A DNA stretch of 38,568 nt, taken from positions 1 through 38,568 of the forward strand of contig JAIESR010000038.1 of the NCBI GenBank assembly GCA_019745775.1. Direction: 5' to 3'. The notes beneath the pieces were generated by a model that was not told the DNA's origin, ran no database searches, and was given only the letters and a program-made list of their open reading frames with translations. The position numbers and the translations under genes are program-made. Below, one piece after another: positions 6,853-15,105 of this stretch. Numbering within the stretch: position 1 is the stretch's first letter; the number at the start of each line of letters is the position of its first letter. Origin of the DNA: Xanthobacteraceae bacterium (GTDB lineage: Bacteria; Pseudomonadota; Alphaproteobacteria; Rhizobiales; Xanthobacteraceae).

Positions 6853-9468
6853 TCACCTGTGGAATGGCTCGGCTGCCACGACTTCTCGCAACGTGTTCCA
6901 CGCAGGACCGCCCGGCGGCCCCTGCCGGAGTTGCAGGCGCCACGCCGCAACGTCCGGCCGCGTCAACACGTCCACGGGAGCAATCAGGATATTCGATTGG
7001 TCGAGAGCGTCAAAGCGGCCGGTGACGACAAGCGCGAAAGGAACACGACGAACGGCGAGATCGATGAAGCGACCGAAATCGGTCTCGAGATCCGTCATCC
7101 GCACCAGCTTGACGAACTCGGAGACAGACAATGTCGGAACGTCGAGGGAACGCTTGTCGCCATCGGCAACGACCTGGAACCCGGTGATGAACCGGCCCCC
7201 GGGAACGATCATTTCAGTGGCAGAGGGCTCGCCACGCGCGCGCAATGGGCTGGACATCACCGCGTTTGATATCGCCGGCACGATGAGGAACGCGAAACCC
7301 GCCACCGCGATCGTGCCCGCACCATAGGTCCATCGCAGCGACCACGCGTTCAGGTACGACGGTGAGACCGCCGGCGCCGAGAAGCCGGCGGCCAGCACGC
7401 AGGCCAACAGAGCGTGCGTGACATGCAGCGTCCGTACGCCATCGTCGGTGAAGATGATCGCAGCCGAGAGAACGCTGCTGAGGAACAGAAGTATCCAGAA
7501 TACGACCTCGGCGCGGGCCATGCGCCGTCGCTGCGTCAGAACGAGAGACACAAGAACCAATAGCGTCGCAATTCTAGCCACCGCCGTGGAGACTTGATAG
7601 CCAGGCGAATAGCCACCCCATAGAATTCTGGGCAACATTTTGACGTAGCTCATCGCATTGTCAAGAAGCGTGCTCAGAAACACAGATGGATGATCGAAAA
7701 TGTTCTGCCACGCCATCGCCAACAAAAATGCGGCGCGAGACCGTTCATCGGGAAGTTTCTGTAGCTGACTATCGTAGAAGTGCAAGCAATCGCTCCAGTT
7801 GGTTCCAAGCGAAAGCCCGCAGAATGTGAAAGAAAAATTGCTGCCGGACGCAACCAACGGAGACGCATAGAGGAATGCGAGAACTGTGTTCAACGCAACA
7901 ACGGAAATCACGATCCCGCAGGCGACGACAAACAGCCTGAGCCGCCCGCGCCATGTCGGCGCGAACGCCCAGGCCAGCCAGAGCGCGACGACCGGGATCG
8001 TGAACATGCTTCCCATTCGGGTCATCAGGGCCAGCGTCAGGCCCGCGAAGGCGATCAGCGCATGCGGCAACGAATTGAGGCGGAAGGCTTCCATCAGGAA
8101 CACGATCGCAAACAGCGTCCACAGCAAACCGAGCGGCTCCGTCATCGTCGTTTGCAGGAACGGCTTGGCGACGAGATAGATGAGACCGACGAAGGCGATG
8201 CCGGCCCATATTCCGAACCGCTGAGCGACAAAGCGCGCGGCGATGAACGTCGCGGTCGCGAGCAGGCAAAGCTGAACCAACAACGTCCAGACGTACGAAT
8301 AGCCGCCGGCAAGCACCGTCACCTGCCGAAACGCCTCCGCCAACGGCCGGCGGCTGCCGAGCACATCCCAATCGCCAAAAAAAGCGGCACGATAGGCGTC
8401 GGTGAAGTAGGCACGACCGTCGGAATGCGGAGCGAGGCCCGCCAGGCTCACATAATTGAGGTCCGGGACACGAATGTGCCCGCTCCATCCGCCGGCGCTC
8501 ACTGAAATCAGAAAGAGACACAGGATCACTGGCAGGCCCCACCATGCCCAGATCCTCGATAGCAGCCGCTCGGTCTCGCGAATCGGCTCTGCCGGAATCA
8601 CGCCAAAGGCTGCGAGCCATGCCAGCGATGTGCCGGCGGCAGCAAACAGGAGGATGACCACGGGAAGATAAGGTTCCAGGCCGGACAACACGTCCGCAGG
8701 CATCAGATGAAACGCCGTTGCCGTCGGCAGCGCATGTCCCGCCGCCGCGCCATACACAATCGTGCCTGCGTATGCCGCACACGCCGCGATGACCAGCCCG
8801 CTGAGCGCCGGGAACGCCGCCGGAAGCGCCGGAATGAATCGGCGGCGTGGTTGCTGCGTATGTTCGTGAATGATTGCGGTCGAGCTTGCACCGTCGGAAA
8901 TCCGGGCTAGGCGCCCGCGAGCGATCACCAAGCGGAGGCCGACCATCAGCACGAACCAGGCCAGCAGGATGTCGTGGACCGTGCGATAGTACATCACCGT
9001 GTAGTTTGCATGCAGTCTCAGACGAGCGTCGTTGGCGACGCCCTCGGGCAGGGCAAAGCTCAACTCCTGCCGCCGCGCACCCGGTGGCGTCCTGTCACTT
9101 CGCGTGATTCTCGGTGACGGCGTCGCGGGCAGGTCGATAGATCGTCCGTCCTGCAGCAATTGCAACCGTGATTGGGGCGTAATCCGTGCATCGATTTCCG
9201 TCAGACGAACCCCAAGCCAGGCGGGGACAGCCCTGCCGATATCGACGGCATATTGTCCCGGAATCGCCGCTGAGGTCCGGAAGGGTCCGGCGCTCGCCTC
9301 GTGCCGCTGCCAGGCGCCGTATTCGAGCGCGATGCCGACCGACAGCAGGATCAGCAGGACCCAGGAGACGATCCGGACCGTCAGGCGATAACCACCGATG
9401 CGGTCGGCAACGTCGAAAAATCGGGATACCAGCAGGCGCCAAGGCGGCCTTCTAGATGGAGACGTCAT
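6853..9468 (-). CDS. Large multi-pass membrane protein, possible GT-C type glycosyltransferase
   Basis: 871 residues from ATG 9468, which overlaps the end of the upstream methyltransferase by 17 nt. Layout: a first TM helix, a soluble segment of about 120 residues (with 'GPF', 'SRLQLLQDG' and 'LRLHANYTVMYYRT'), a second TM helix, a linker, then about ten TM helices ending with a soluble C-terminal tail of about 130 residues. The central part ('PDLNYVSLAGLAP', 'DGRAYFTDAYRAAFFGDWD', 'TTMTEPLGLLW', 'ALMTRMGSMF') resembles polyprenyl-phosphate-dependent GT-C enzymes, with acidic residues in the first external loops. The N-terminal soluble segment and the 'AMAWQNIFDHPSVFL' region are matched in the frameshifted gene at 11065-13313, so the two are paralogues. 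I cannot name the family. A GT-C transferase using the neighbouring lipid-linked sugar is a plausible inference. Confidence 0.75.
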   Translation of the reverse strand: MTSPSRRPPWRLLVSRFFDVADRIGGYRLTVRIVSWVLLILLSVGIALEYGAWQRHEASAGPFRTSAAIPGQYAVDIGRAVPAWLGVRLTEIDARITPQSRLQLLQDGRSIDLPATPSPRITRSDRTPPGARRQELSFALPEGVANDARLRLHANYTVMYYRTVHDILLAWFVLMVGLRLVIARGRLARISDGASSTAIIHEHTQQPRRRFIPALPAAFPALSGLVIAACAAYAGTIVYGAAAGHALPTATAFHLMPADVLSGLEPYLPVVILLFAAAGTSLAWLAAFGVIPAEPIRETERLLSRIWAWWGLPVILCLFLISVSAGGWSGHIRVPDLNYVSLAGLAPHSDGRAYFTDAYRAAFFGDWDVLGSRRPLAEAFRQVTVLAGGYSYVWTLLVQLCLLATATFIAARFVAQRFGIWAGIAFVGLIYLVAKPFLQTTMTEPLGLLWTLFAIVFLMEAFRLNSLPHALIAFAGLTLALMTRMGSMFTIPVVALWLAWAFAPTWRGRLRLFVVACGIVISVVALNTVLAFLYASPLVASGSNFSFTFCGLSLGTNWSDCLHFYDSQLQKLPDERSRAAFLLAMAWQNIFDHPSVFLSTLLDNAMSYVKMLPRILWGGYSPGYQVSTAVARIATLLVLVSLVLTQRRRMARAEVVFWILLFLSSVLSAAIIFTDDGVRTLHVTHALLACVLAAGFSAPAVSPSYLNAWSLRWTYGAGTIAVAGFAFLIVPAISNAVMSSPLRARGEPSATEMIVPGGRFITGFQVVADGDKRSLDVPTLSVSEFVKLVRMTDLETDFGRFIDLAVRRVPFALVVTGRFDALDQSNILIAPVDVLTRPDVAAWRLQLRQGPPGGPAWNTLREVVAAEPFHR

Positions 9469-10183
9469 GATCCGCCCCGACAACCTTGGCCGGCTTTCGA
9501 ACTGTCGCAATCAAGTTCTTGCCGAACCAGCGCGAAGTCAGACGATCGATCGTGAGGCTAGGACGAACAAGATAACGGTCGTAGATCGAAACAGAGTTGT
9601 TTGAATACTGAAACAGCCCGACTTTTTCGAGAATACGAACTGAAAGCGCTGCGGCAAAGCCAATCGAATCAAAATATCGAATATCAATAGTCTGAAATCC
9701 GGCTGACGCGAGACACCGCTCTAACGTGGCACGCGTAAACCTTTGGACATGCCCTACTTCATCGTCGAGACTTGTCCAAAGAACGGGGAATGCCGGAACA
9801 AGAACAAAAAAGACGGCGCCAGAGCGCATCGAGCGCCGAATGCCATCCAACGCATTCTCGACATTCTGGATGTGCTCCAGGACATTGATAGAGTAGACCA
9901 AGTCATAATGGTCAATCGGTACGTCCGCGATATTGGTGTAGACGTCCTTTGCGGTTTTCGCCAGCATCGCTCGCAATGCTGGATCTGGCTCCACACAGTC
10001 GACCGGCAGATCATTCACAAGAAATCTTTCAGCAAAGACACCGTCACCAGCCCCAAAATCGAGTATGTTTCTCTTGTCTGCACCAACCGCATATACACGT
10101 TTGAAGATTGCGTCGGCGTAACGCTGAGCGTGGCGCATAGCCTCAAGAATCCTATGCCCTTCGTAGCTTCGACCTCCCTCCAT
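9452..10183 (-). CDS. Class I SAM-dependent methyltransferase
   Basis: 243 residues from ATG 10183, preceded by a strong ribosome-binding site (GGAAGGAAG, about 6 nt before the ATG on the minus strand). Motif I is ILDFGAGDGVFAERF (40-54), then 'VDCVEPDPALRAML', 'YDLVYSINVLEHIQN' and a HxxRFT-like 'GHVQRFTRATLERCL', all usual in Methyltransf_11/23 enzymes. The C-terminus resembles those of O-antigen-cluster methyltransferases ('ILEKVGLF'). It is the first gene of the minus-strand run down to 3554 and diverges from the GT2 gene at 10321. GC is 43% at 9661-9720, well below the rest of the window, suggesting a different origin from the genes downstream. Confidence 0.85.
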   Translation of the reverse strand: MEGGRSYEGHRILEAMRHAQRYADAIFKRVYAVGADKRNILDFGAGDGVFAERFLVNDLPVDCVEPDPALRAMLAKTAKDVYTNIADVPIDHYDLVYSINVLEHIQNVENALDGIRRSMRSGAVFFVLVPAFPVLWTSLDDEVGHVQRFTRATLERCLASAGFQTIDIRYFDSIGFAAALSVRILEKVGLFQYSNNSVSIYDRYLVRPSLTIDRLTSRWFGKNLIATVRKPAKVVGADHDVSI

Positions 10184-10320
10184 TAATCTTCCTTCCGAAC
10201 ACCGCTCCCCTCGGCGCGGACGATCGCTTGCTAAATGCGGTTGCGCCGCGCACTACACTTTGACACTTTACCTTCCGCCGCCGATCCCTTCACGCGCTTA
10301 ATTCCCACCATCAACCTAGT

Positions 10321-11028
10321 ATGCCTGAAAACATGCAAACCGTGAGCGTAATCATTCCTGCCTACAATGAGGCAGATTCGATACTCAAGGTGCTGCAAGC
10401 TGTCGATGGCCAACGCAATCACGGGATCTCGCTTGAGATTATCGTAGTAGACGATGGCTCCAACGATCGAACCGTCGAAATCGTCAAATCCTGTCCTCAC
10501 CTGTATTCCAAATTGATTGAGCTCTCGCCGAACGGTGGCAAGGGAAAGGCCGTGAAGGCAGGGCTCGAGCAAGCGACTGGAGATTATATTCTAATTCAAG
10601 ATGCGGATTTGGAGTACGATCCCGCCGACTATCCGCTGCTCTTCTCTCCCGTTCTGAAGCGCGATGCAGACGTGGTTATTGGCAGCCGACTGGTCGCACC
10701 ACCGCTGATTCGAGTTTATTACTTCTGGCACAAGGTGGGCAACAGAGCCATTACCCTTCTGTTCAACATCATGTTCAATACGACATTCACCGATATCTAC
10801 TGCGGCTATCTGTTGTATCGACGCTCGCTCCTTCATCCCACAGAACTAAAAACCGTTGGTTGGGAACAGCACGCAGAAATGCTAAGTCGCCTCGTTTCGC
10901 GAGCGCCCGTCATCTATGAAGTTCCCATAAGCTATTTCGGACGCACCTATTCCGAAGGAAAGAAAATCCGCGCTCGGCATATCGTACCGGTACTCTGGCA
11001 GATTGTCGTCAGGCGGTTCGCCCGCTGA
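10321..11028 (+). CDS. Family 2 glycosyltransferase, dolichol-phosphate-mannose-synthase-like
   Basis: 235 residues from ATG 10321; an in-frame ATG at 10333 is possible, and neither has a clear Shine-Dalgarno. The GT-A core is easy to follow: VSVIIPAYNEADSI (8-21), IIVVDDGSNDRTVEIV (40-55), GGKGKAVKAGLEQATGDYI (72-90) and the metal-binding DADLEYDPADY (94-104). There is no C-terminal membrane domain, as in soluble or peripheral Dpm1-type enzymes. It probably transfers a sugar from an NDP-sugar to a polyprenyl phosphate, which a membrane glycosyltransferase would then use. It is convergent with the split membrane protein gene (36 nt between stops) and divergent from the methyltransferase at 10183. 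It lies inside the low-GC patch. Confidence 0.85.
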   Translation: MPENMQTVSVIIPAYNEADSILKVLQAVDGQRNHGISLEIIVVDDGSNDRTVEIVKSCPHLYSKLIELSPNGGKGKAVKAGLEQATGDYILIQDADLEYDPADYPLLFSPVLKRDADVVIGSRLVAPPLIRVYYFWHKVGNRAITLLFNIMFNTTFTDIYCGYLLYRRSLLHPTELKTVGWEQHAEMLSRLVSRAPVIYEVPISYFGRTYSEGKKIRARHIVPVLWQIVVRRFAR

Positions 11029-11064
11029 GCCCAAAAAGCAATAGACCGATGTTTTCGTACCGGA

Positions 11065-12567
11065 TCAGGATCGTCTCGAAATTGACGATCCAATGGCTCT
11101 AATCGCCCTGGCGGCTTGCGAAATTGCTATTGCAACGAAAAGCGCCAGTGCGAGGACTGCAAGGTCCTGGATATTGGCCATGAACCTCGCCGGTTCAGAA
11201 GTATTAAGCAGCCCCAGACAGGCGCCATACAACAAGACCGTGAGACTAATGACCAATGCGTAGCCGGTTGCTGCTGCGTTACGCCACCATGGAGCCAACA
11301 CAACAAGGATGATGAATGCGACGGCCCCAACAAGCGGCAACAAAAAAAACAAGGGAGCAAAGGGCGAAATATTGCCGACATACAGATTCGTGATCTTCTC
11401 GGCTATCGCTCGTTGCCTAGCATCCTTGTACATCGCAGATGAGCAAGGATGCAGTTCACCCTGCATTGATATCCGGAAAAACCATGGAGCTTCGTCGGAT
11501 ATCGCAGGCGCCGGACAGTTTGTGGGAACTTTTTGACCAATTGACCGATACAAAGACTGACGAAGCGCCTGGACATCAGTTTTGTGCCGGTCAACGTGCA
11601 AAGCCAGGGGAGAATACTCGTAGTACACAAAGCGATATCCCTCGCGAAACAGGCGATAGAAGCTTGCTGCAACGAATCGAAGATATTCAATCGGATGTGC
11701 GCGTATTCCTTCCCATGCGAGCGCAGAATAAATCTCGTTCTGTGTTTCCCTCATCTTGTTGCGCTTAATGTAAGCAGAAATGATGCTCGCCGGACTTTTA
11801 TCGCCGAAGTCAGCGCGCAATTCGTCATCGAACGATCCAAAGACGATCCAATTAGGCCTATAGTTCCCCGCCGAAGCATATTTCTTGCGGTAAGTCTCAA
11901 TGACCGGGCGTAGATTCTCCTTCAGTTCGCGGTGCACGGCGGATTCCAGGTCGATCAGATGTCCGACATGAGACAGCAGGTTATATCCCTCAAATTGGCT
12001 GATGGAAAAAACACCGAACTTCACCTTGTACGCGCTTGCGTAACCGATGATCGCCCCCACAGTGAGCATCAAGAAAATTGCCGTCGAGCGCACCAGCCGC
12101 CAGCGGTGCTCGTGCTCCATCAGCCAGAAAAAAACGTAAAGGAAGAAAACGATCGGCAGGAGGATGATCGCGGACGGCTTTGAAAGGAAATTCAGTACGA
12201 CGACGAGGGCCAGCAAGGCGACGTACCAAAGCGACGTTCGCCAGCGATCGAAATACAAGATCATCGCGGCGAACAAAGCATAGAGACAACGAGAGACATG
12301 CTCCGACATGTGAAGATATTCGAAGCTCACATCCTTCGGAGAAAAGAGCATGAAGGCGAGCACGATCAGAGCAACAACTTTGAACTTCAACCGCGAACGG
12401 ATCGCTAGCGCGAGAACAACAGCACTTCCAATCGAAAGAATGTTGAACCCGAGCAACATTCCAATTGGATGTTGAAACACAAATACGCTTACGGAGGTCA
12501 CCAGCGGCAATCCCATTGTGCGAACCCGGTCGATCGGGAGCCAAGGGGTCTCAAGAATGGGTCGCAA
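11065..12567 (-). CDS. C-terminal part of a frameshifted large membrane protein
   Basis: 500 residues if a TTG at 12567 is taken as start, but this is unlikely to be a true start. The frame reads sensibly upstream to 12600 (G-S-F-H-T-P-D-S-F-G-Y-L just before the TTG) and only then meets a TGA at 12603-12601. 'HTPDSFGYL' looks like the PDS.xYL segment of GT-C type membrane proteins, which would follow the first TM helix of the catalytic part. That helix ('IALRAFLTWFF') is encoded in another frame by the N-terminal fragment. About ten TM helices follow. The motif 'SALAWEGIRAHPIEYLRF' matches 'LAMAWQNIFDHPSVFL' in the intact paralogue at 6853-9468. I read this as the larger piece of one broken gene, the same family as 6853-9468. 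Confidence 0.6.
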   Translation of the reverse strand: MRPILETPWLPIDRVRTMGLPLVTSVSVFVFQHPIGMLLGFNILSIGSAVVLALAIRSRLKFKVVALIVLAFMLFSPKDVSFEYLHMSEHVSRCLYALFAAMILYFDRWRTSLWYVALLALVVVLNFLSKPSAIILLPIVFFLYVFFWLMEHEHRWRLVRSTAIFLMLTVGAIIGYASAYKVKFGVFSISQFEGYNLLSHVGHLIDLESAVHRELKENLRPVIETYRKKYASAGNYRPNWIVFGSFDDELRADFGDKSPASIISAYIKRNKMRETQNEIYSALAWEGIRAHPIEYLRFVAASFYRLFREGYRFVYYEYSPLALHVDRHKTDVQALRQSLYRSIGQKVPTNCPAPAISDEAPWFFRISMQGELHPCSSAMYKDARQRAIAEKITNLYVGNISPFAPLFFLLPLVGAVAFIILVVLAPWWRNAAATGYALVISLTVLLYGACLGLLNTSEPARFMANIQDLAVLALALFVAIAISQAARAIRAIGSSISRRS

Positions 12568-13313
12568 ATAACCAAAAGAATCCGGCGTATGAAAGGAACC
12601 TCAAAGAACCATGTGAGAAAAGCTCGGAGTGCAATTCCGGCAATCAATATCAAACCAAAAGCGATCCAAAACGACGAGCGCGACATTGCCAGATCGGCAG
12701 TTGCTAGCCGTTGGAAGACTTCTCGAGGCCCCGACAATGGACGCTGGTTTGCTTCCAAACGGCGCCACAACGCAACCGCCAGCAGCAACGTGACCAGCAA
12801 CACGATGATATAGCCGCGGACTAGGACTGGATATTCAACGGTGTAACGATATCCGTTGCCGTTGAGGTCGCTGCTGTCCGACGCCGCAAGCGAAACCTGT
12901 GGTCCCCAATGGCTGAAGACGCCGCGACCTTGCTGTTCAATGACAACGCCAACGTCGACACGATTCAAGCGTTTGCCGTTCTCGAAAACCTGAAGCCGGG
13001 AGACCCTGCCGCCGGAGCCACTGGTTGGCGTATAAAACACAAACGGCCATCGGATATCGGCGACAAATGGCTGACCATAGGAATAGCCAGCGCGGTGCTG
13101 AAATGGCCCTTTCAGCACCTCGGTCTGTGTCCAGATGCCGAACTGAAGACTCAAGGCGGCGAGCAGCAGGATCGCCAAAAAGACCTGCAAAGCCGTCGCA
13201 GGCCGGAGGCGCCTGCTGGTTTCCGCTGTGGCCGCTGCCCCGCCGCTCGACACCGTGACGCCCCCGCCCCCGAAGTTCCCCAAATCGATAGGATCGATCG
13301 ACGGAGATCGCAA
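12498..13313 (-). CDS. N-terminal part of the same frameshifted membrane protein
   Basis: 271 codons from TTG 13313; a GTG at 13253 behind a G-rich stretch is a possible alternative start. One TM helix ('LQVFLAILLLAALSLQFG') is followed by a soluble segment of about 110 residues with 'GPF', 'SRLQVFENGKRL' and 'NGNGYRYTVEYPV', then a second TM helix. This is the same plan and partly the same residues as the N-terminus of the protein at 6853-9468. After 'ALRAFLTWFF' (ending near 12603) the frame runs into 'EVPFIRRILLVICDPFLRP', which does not look like the family and stops at 12498. The continuing protein is read in another frame. A single lost base just before 12600 would explain both pieces. 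Confidence 0.6.
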   Translation of the reverse strand: MRSPSIDPIDLGNFGGGGVTVSSGGAAATAETSRRLRPATALQVFLAILLLAALSLQFGIWTQTEVLKGPFQHRAGYSYGQPFVADIRWPFVFYTPTSGSGGRVSRLQVFENGKRLNRVDVGVVIEQQGRGVFSHWGPQVSLAASDSSDLNGNGYRYTVEYPVLVRGYIIVLLVTLLLAVALWRRLEANQRPLSGPREVFQRLATADLAMSRSSFWIAFGLILIAGIALRAFLTWFFEVPFIRRILLVICDPFLRPLGSRSTGFAQWDCRW

Positions 13314-13487
13314 TACGAGAATGCGACGGGCTTGTCTCCCGTTCTCGGCAACGGTAATTACGCTCCTTGGCGTCGGCGGGCATCAGCCTTTGCCTGGTGA
13401 ACTCTCGGGGAACTCATCGGAAGCGACTGTCTCCCATTTGCATGCTCGGTCGGGTGCCCGTTGTTAAGCAGCTAAGCGGGACTGTCA
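13314..13487. promoter_or_regulatory. Divergent intergenic region between the split membrane gene and the ABC exporter
   Basis: These 174 nt lie between genes transcribed away from each other, so promoters for both are expected here. I found no clear -35/-10 pair. The region is not coding in any frame that resembles a known protein. Confidence 0.3.
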
Positions 13488-14297
13488 GTGAACTTCGGCG
13501 CACAACAAGGTCCGGTCGAGATTGCGACCGCGGATATCGTCGCGGGCTTGCGGGGCTATCGCCTGCCGGCGCTCCTGGGCTGGTACGACGTCAAATTGCG
13601 ATACCGCCGATCGACGCTCGGCCCGTTCTGGCTGACGATCAGCATGGCCGTCATGATCGGCGCGATGGCGCTGGTCTTCGGGCAGATTTTCGGCCAGCCC
13701 CTCGCCGACTTCCTGCCGTTCCTCTGCGCCGGCCTGATTGTCTGGGGCTTCATCGCGGCGATGCTGACGGAAGGCTGCATGAGTTTCATCTCGGCCGACT
13801 ACATCATCAAGGAACTGCCGCTTCCGTTGTTCTCACATATCTTGCGGGTCTATTTCCGAAACACGCTGATCCTTTTGCATAACATCATCATCCTGCCGAT
13901 CGTGCTCCTTGCTTTCGGCAAAGGTTTTCCGCTCACGAGCCTGCTCAGCCTTGTCGGCTTTGTCCTTGTGTCGTTGAACCTGCTCTGGATGGCGCTGCTG
14001 ACGAGCGTGCTTTGCACACGCTATCGCGACATGCCGCCGATCATTTCGAATGTCGTGCAGATCGGGTTCTACCTGACGCCCATCATCTGGCCGCCCCACC
14101 TGCTGCCGGGACGGGCTTCTTTGATCGTCGACTTGAACCCGCTCGCACACATCGTTGCCGTGGTGCGAGACCCTTTGCTTGGGCAAATGCCAACAACGCT
14201 CAATTGGACCGTGACTTTCGCTATCGCGATTGTCGGATGGGCGGTCACCATCGTGTTCTACGGTTCCTACAAGCGGCGTATCGCGTATTGGCTCTGA
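13488..14297 (+). CDS. wzm: ABC-2 type polysaccharide exporter permease (Wzm/KpsM-like)
   Basis: 269 residues from GTG 13488. The ABC2_membrane plan is visible: an amphipathic N-terminal segment ('LRGYRLPALLGWYDVKLRYRRSTLGPFWLT', where 'RYRRS.LGPFW' is the usual start of Wzm proteins), then six hydrophobic helices and a basic C-terminus ('YGSYKRRIAYWL'). 'RYRDMPPIISNVVQIGFYLTPIIWPP' is the conserved RD...P..YLTPI.W block before the last helices. It would form the membrane channel that moves a finished polyprenyl-linked glycan across the inner membrane, paired with the ATPase that starts 29 nt downstream. The symbol follows function; the exact glycan is unknown. Confidence 0.92.
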   Translation: MNFGAQQGPVEIATADIVAGLRGYRLPALLGWYDVKLRYRRSTLGPFWLTISMAVMIGAMALVFGQIFGQPLADFLPFLCAGLIVWGFIAAMLTEGCMSFISADYIIKELPLPLFSHILRVYFRNTLILLHNIIILPIVLLAFGKGFPLTSLLSLVGFVLVSLNLLWMALLTSVLCTRYRDMPPIISNVVQIGFYLTPIIWPPHLLPGRASLIVDLNPLAHIVAVVRDPLLGQMPTTLNWTVTFAIAIVGWAVTIVFYGSYKRRIAYWL

Positions 14298-14326
14298 TCC
14301 GATCGAAGTCTGGGAACGAGATACCG

Positions 14327-15076
14327 ATGACATCTATAACCCTGGACAAGGTGATCGTCGATTTCCCGATCTACAATTCAAGCCATCGGTCGCTTAGGAA
14401 TGCGCTCGTGCAGGTCGCAACCGGCGGCCTCATCGGCGAACGCGAAGACGGCCGCGTTGTCATACGCGCGCTCGACAACATCAATCTCTCGCTGGCGGAC
14501 GGCGATCGCCTCGGCATCGTCGGCCATAACGGCTCGGGCAAGACGACTTTGCTCCGCGTGCTTTCCGGCGTCTATCATCCGCCCTACGGGACCGTTCGCG
14601 TCGACGGCGCCGTCACGGCGCTGCTGAATGTCTCGCTGGGCACCGACGCGGAAGCAACCGGACGCGAAAACATTCGGCTGCGCGGCGCCATGCTCGGCAT
14701 GTCTGCGCGGGACATCGAGAAGGTCACCGACGAAATCGCGGAATTCACCGAGTTGGGAAACTTCCTGGATGTTCCAGTTCGCGCCTATTCGTCCGGCATG
14801 CAACTCCGGCTGACGTTCGCGATCGCGACGGCATTGCGGCCGGAAATTCTGCTATTGGACGAGTGGCTGTCCGTCGGCGATGAGGGGTTTCGCGCCAAAG
14901 CAGAGCGCCGGCTGAACGAGATGATCGAGTCGACAAGAATTCTGGTCCTGGCCAGCCATTCGAAAGAGCTGATAGCGAGGATGTGCAACCGCGTGCTTTG
15001 GCTGGAGCATGGCCGCGTCCGCATGGACGGCGATAGCGCAACTATCGTCAGGTCTTATTTTGGTGCGAGTTCTTGA
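14327..15076 (+). CDS. wzt: ABC polysaccharide exporter ATP-binding subunit, short Wzt/KpsT type
   Basis: 249 residues from ATG 14327 with a GGGAACGAG stretch as ribosome-binding site; the frame open further upstream overlaps the permease gene and is not homologous. Walker A GHNGSGKTT (66-74), signature YSSGMQLRL (153-161) and Walker B ILLLDEW (173-179) are all intact. 'LLNVSLGTDAEATGRENI' is the region typical of the Wzt/TagH/KpsT subfamily. The protein ends soon after the D-loop and H-loop ('LVLASHS') with no C-terminal carbohydrate-binding domain. It therefore belongs to the short type that does not read a chain terminator. It energises the Wzm permease encoded just upstream. Confidence 0.92.
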   Translation: MTSITLDKVIVDFPIYNSSHRSLRNALVQVATGGLIGEREDGRVVIRALDNINLSLADGDRLGIVGHNGSGKTTLLRVLSGVYHPPYGTVRVDGAVTALLNVSLGTDAEATGRENIRLRGAMLGMSARDIEKVTDEIAEFTELGNFLDVPVRAYSSGMQLRLTFAIATALRPEILLLDEWLSVGDEGFRAKAERRLNEMIESTRILVLASHSKELIARMCNRVLWLEHGRVRMDGDSATIVRSYFGASS

Positions 15077-15105
15077 CTCCCCTGCCCCATCGCAACCCGA
15101 CGTGT

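Noticed and set aside
10260-10265. TTGACA as -35 box for the GT2 at 10321
   Set aside because: At 17 nt spacing the -10 position reads GATCCC, far from consensus, and nearby spacings are no better.
12498-12603. Programmed -1 frameshifting to join the split membrane protein
   Set aside because: A TGA closes the downstream frame at 12603-12601, so slippage would have to occur after it, and no heptameric slippery site or following stem was seen. A simple one-base loss explains the data better.
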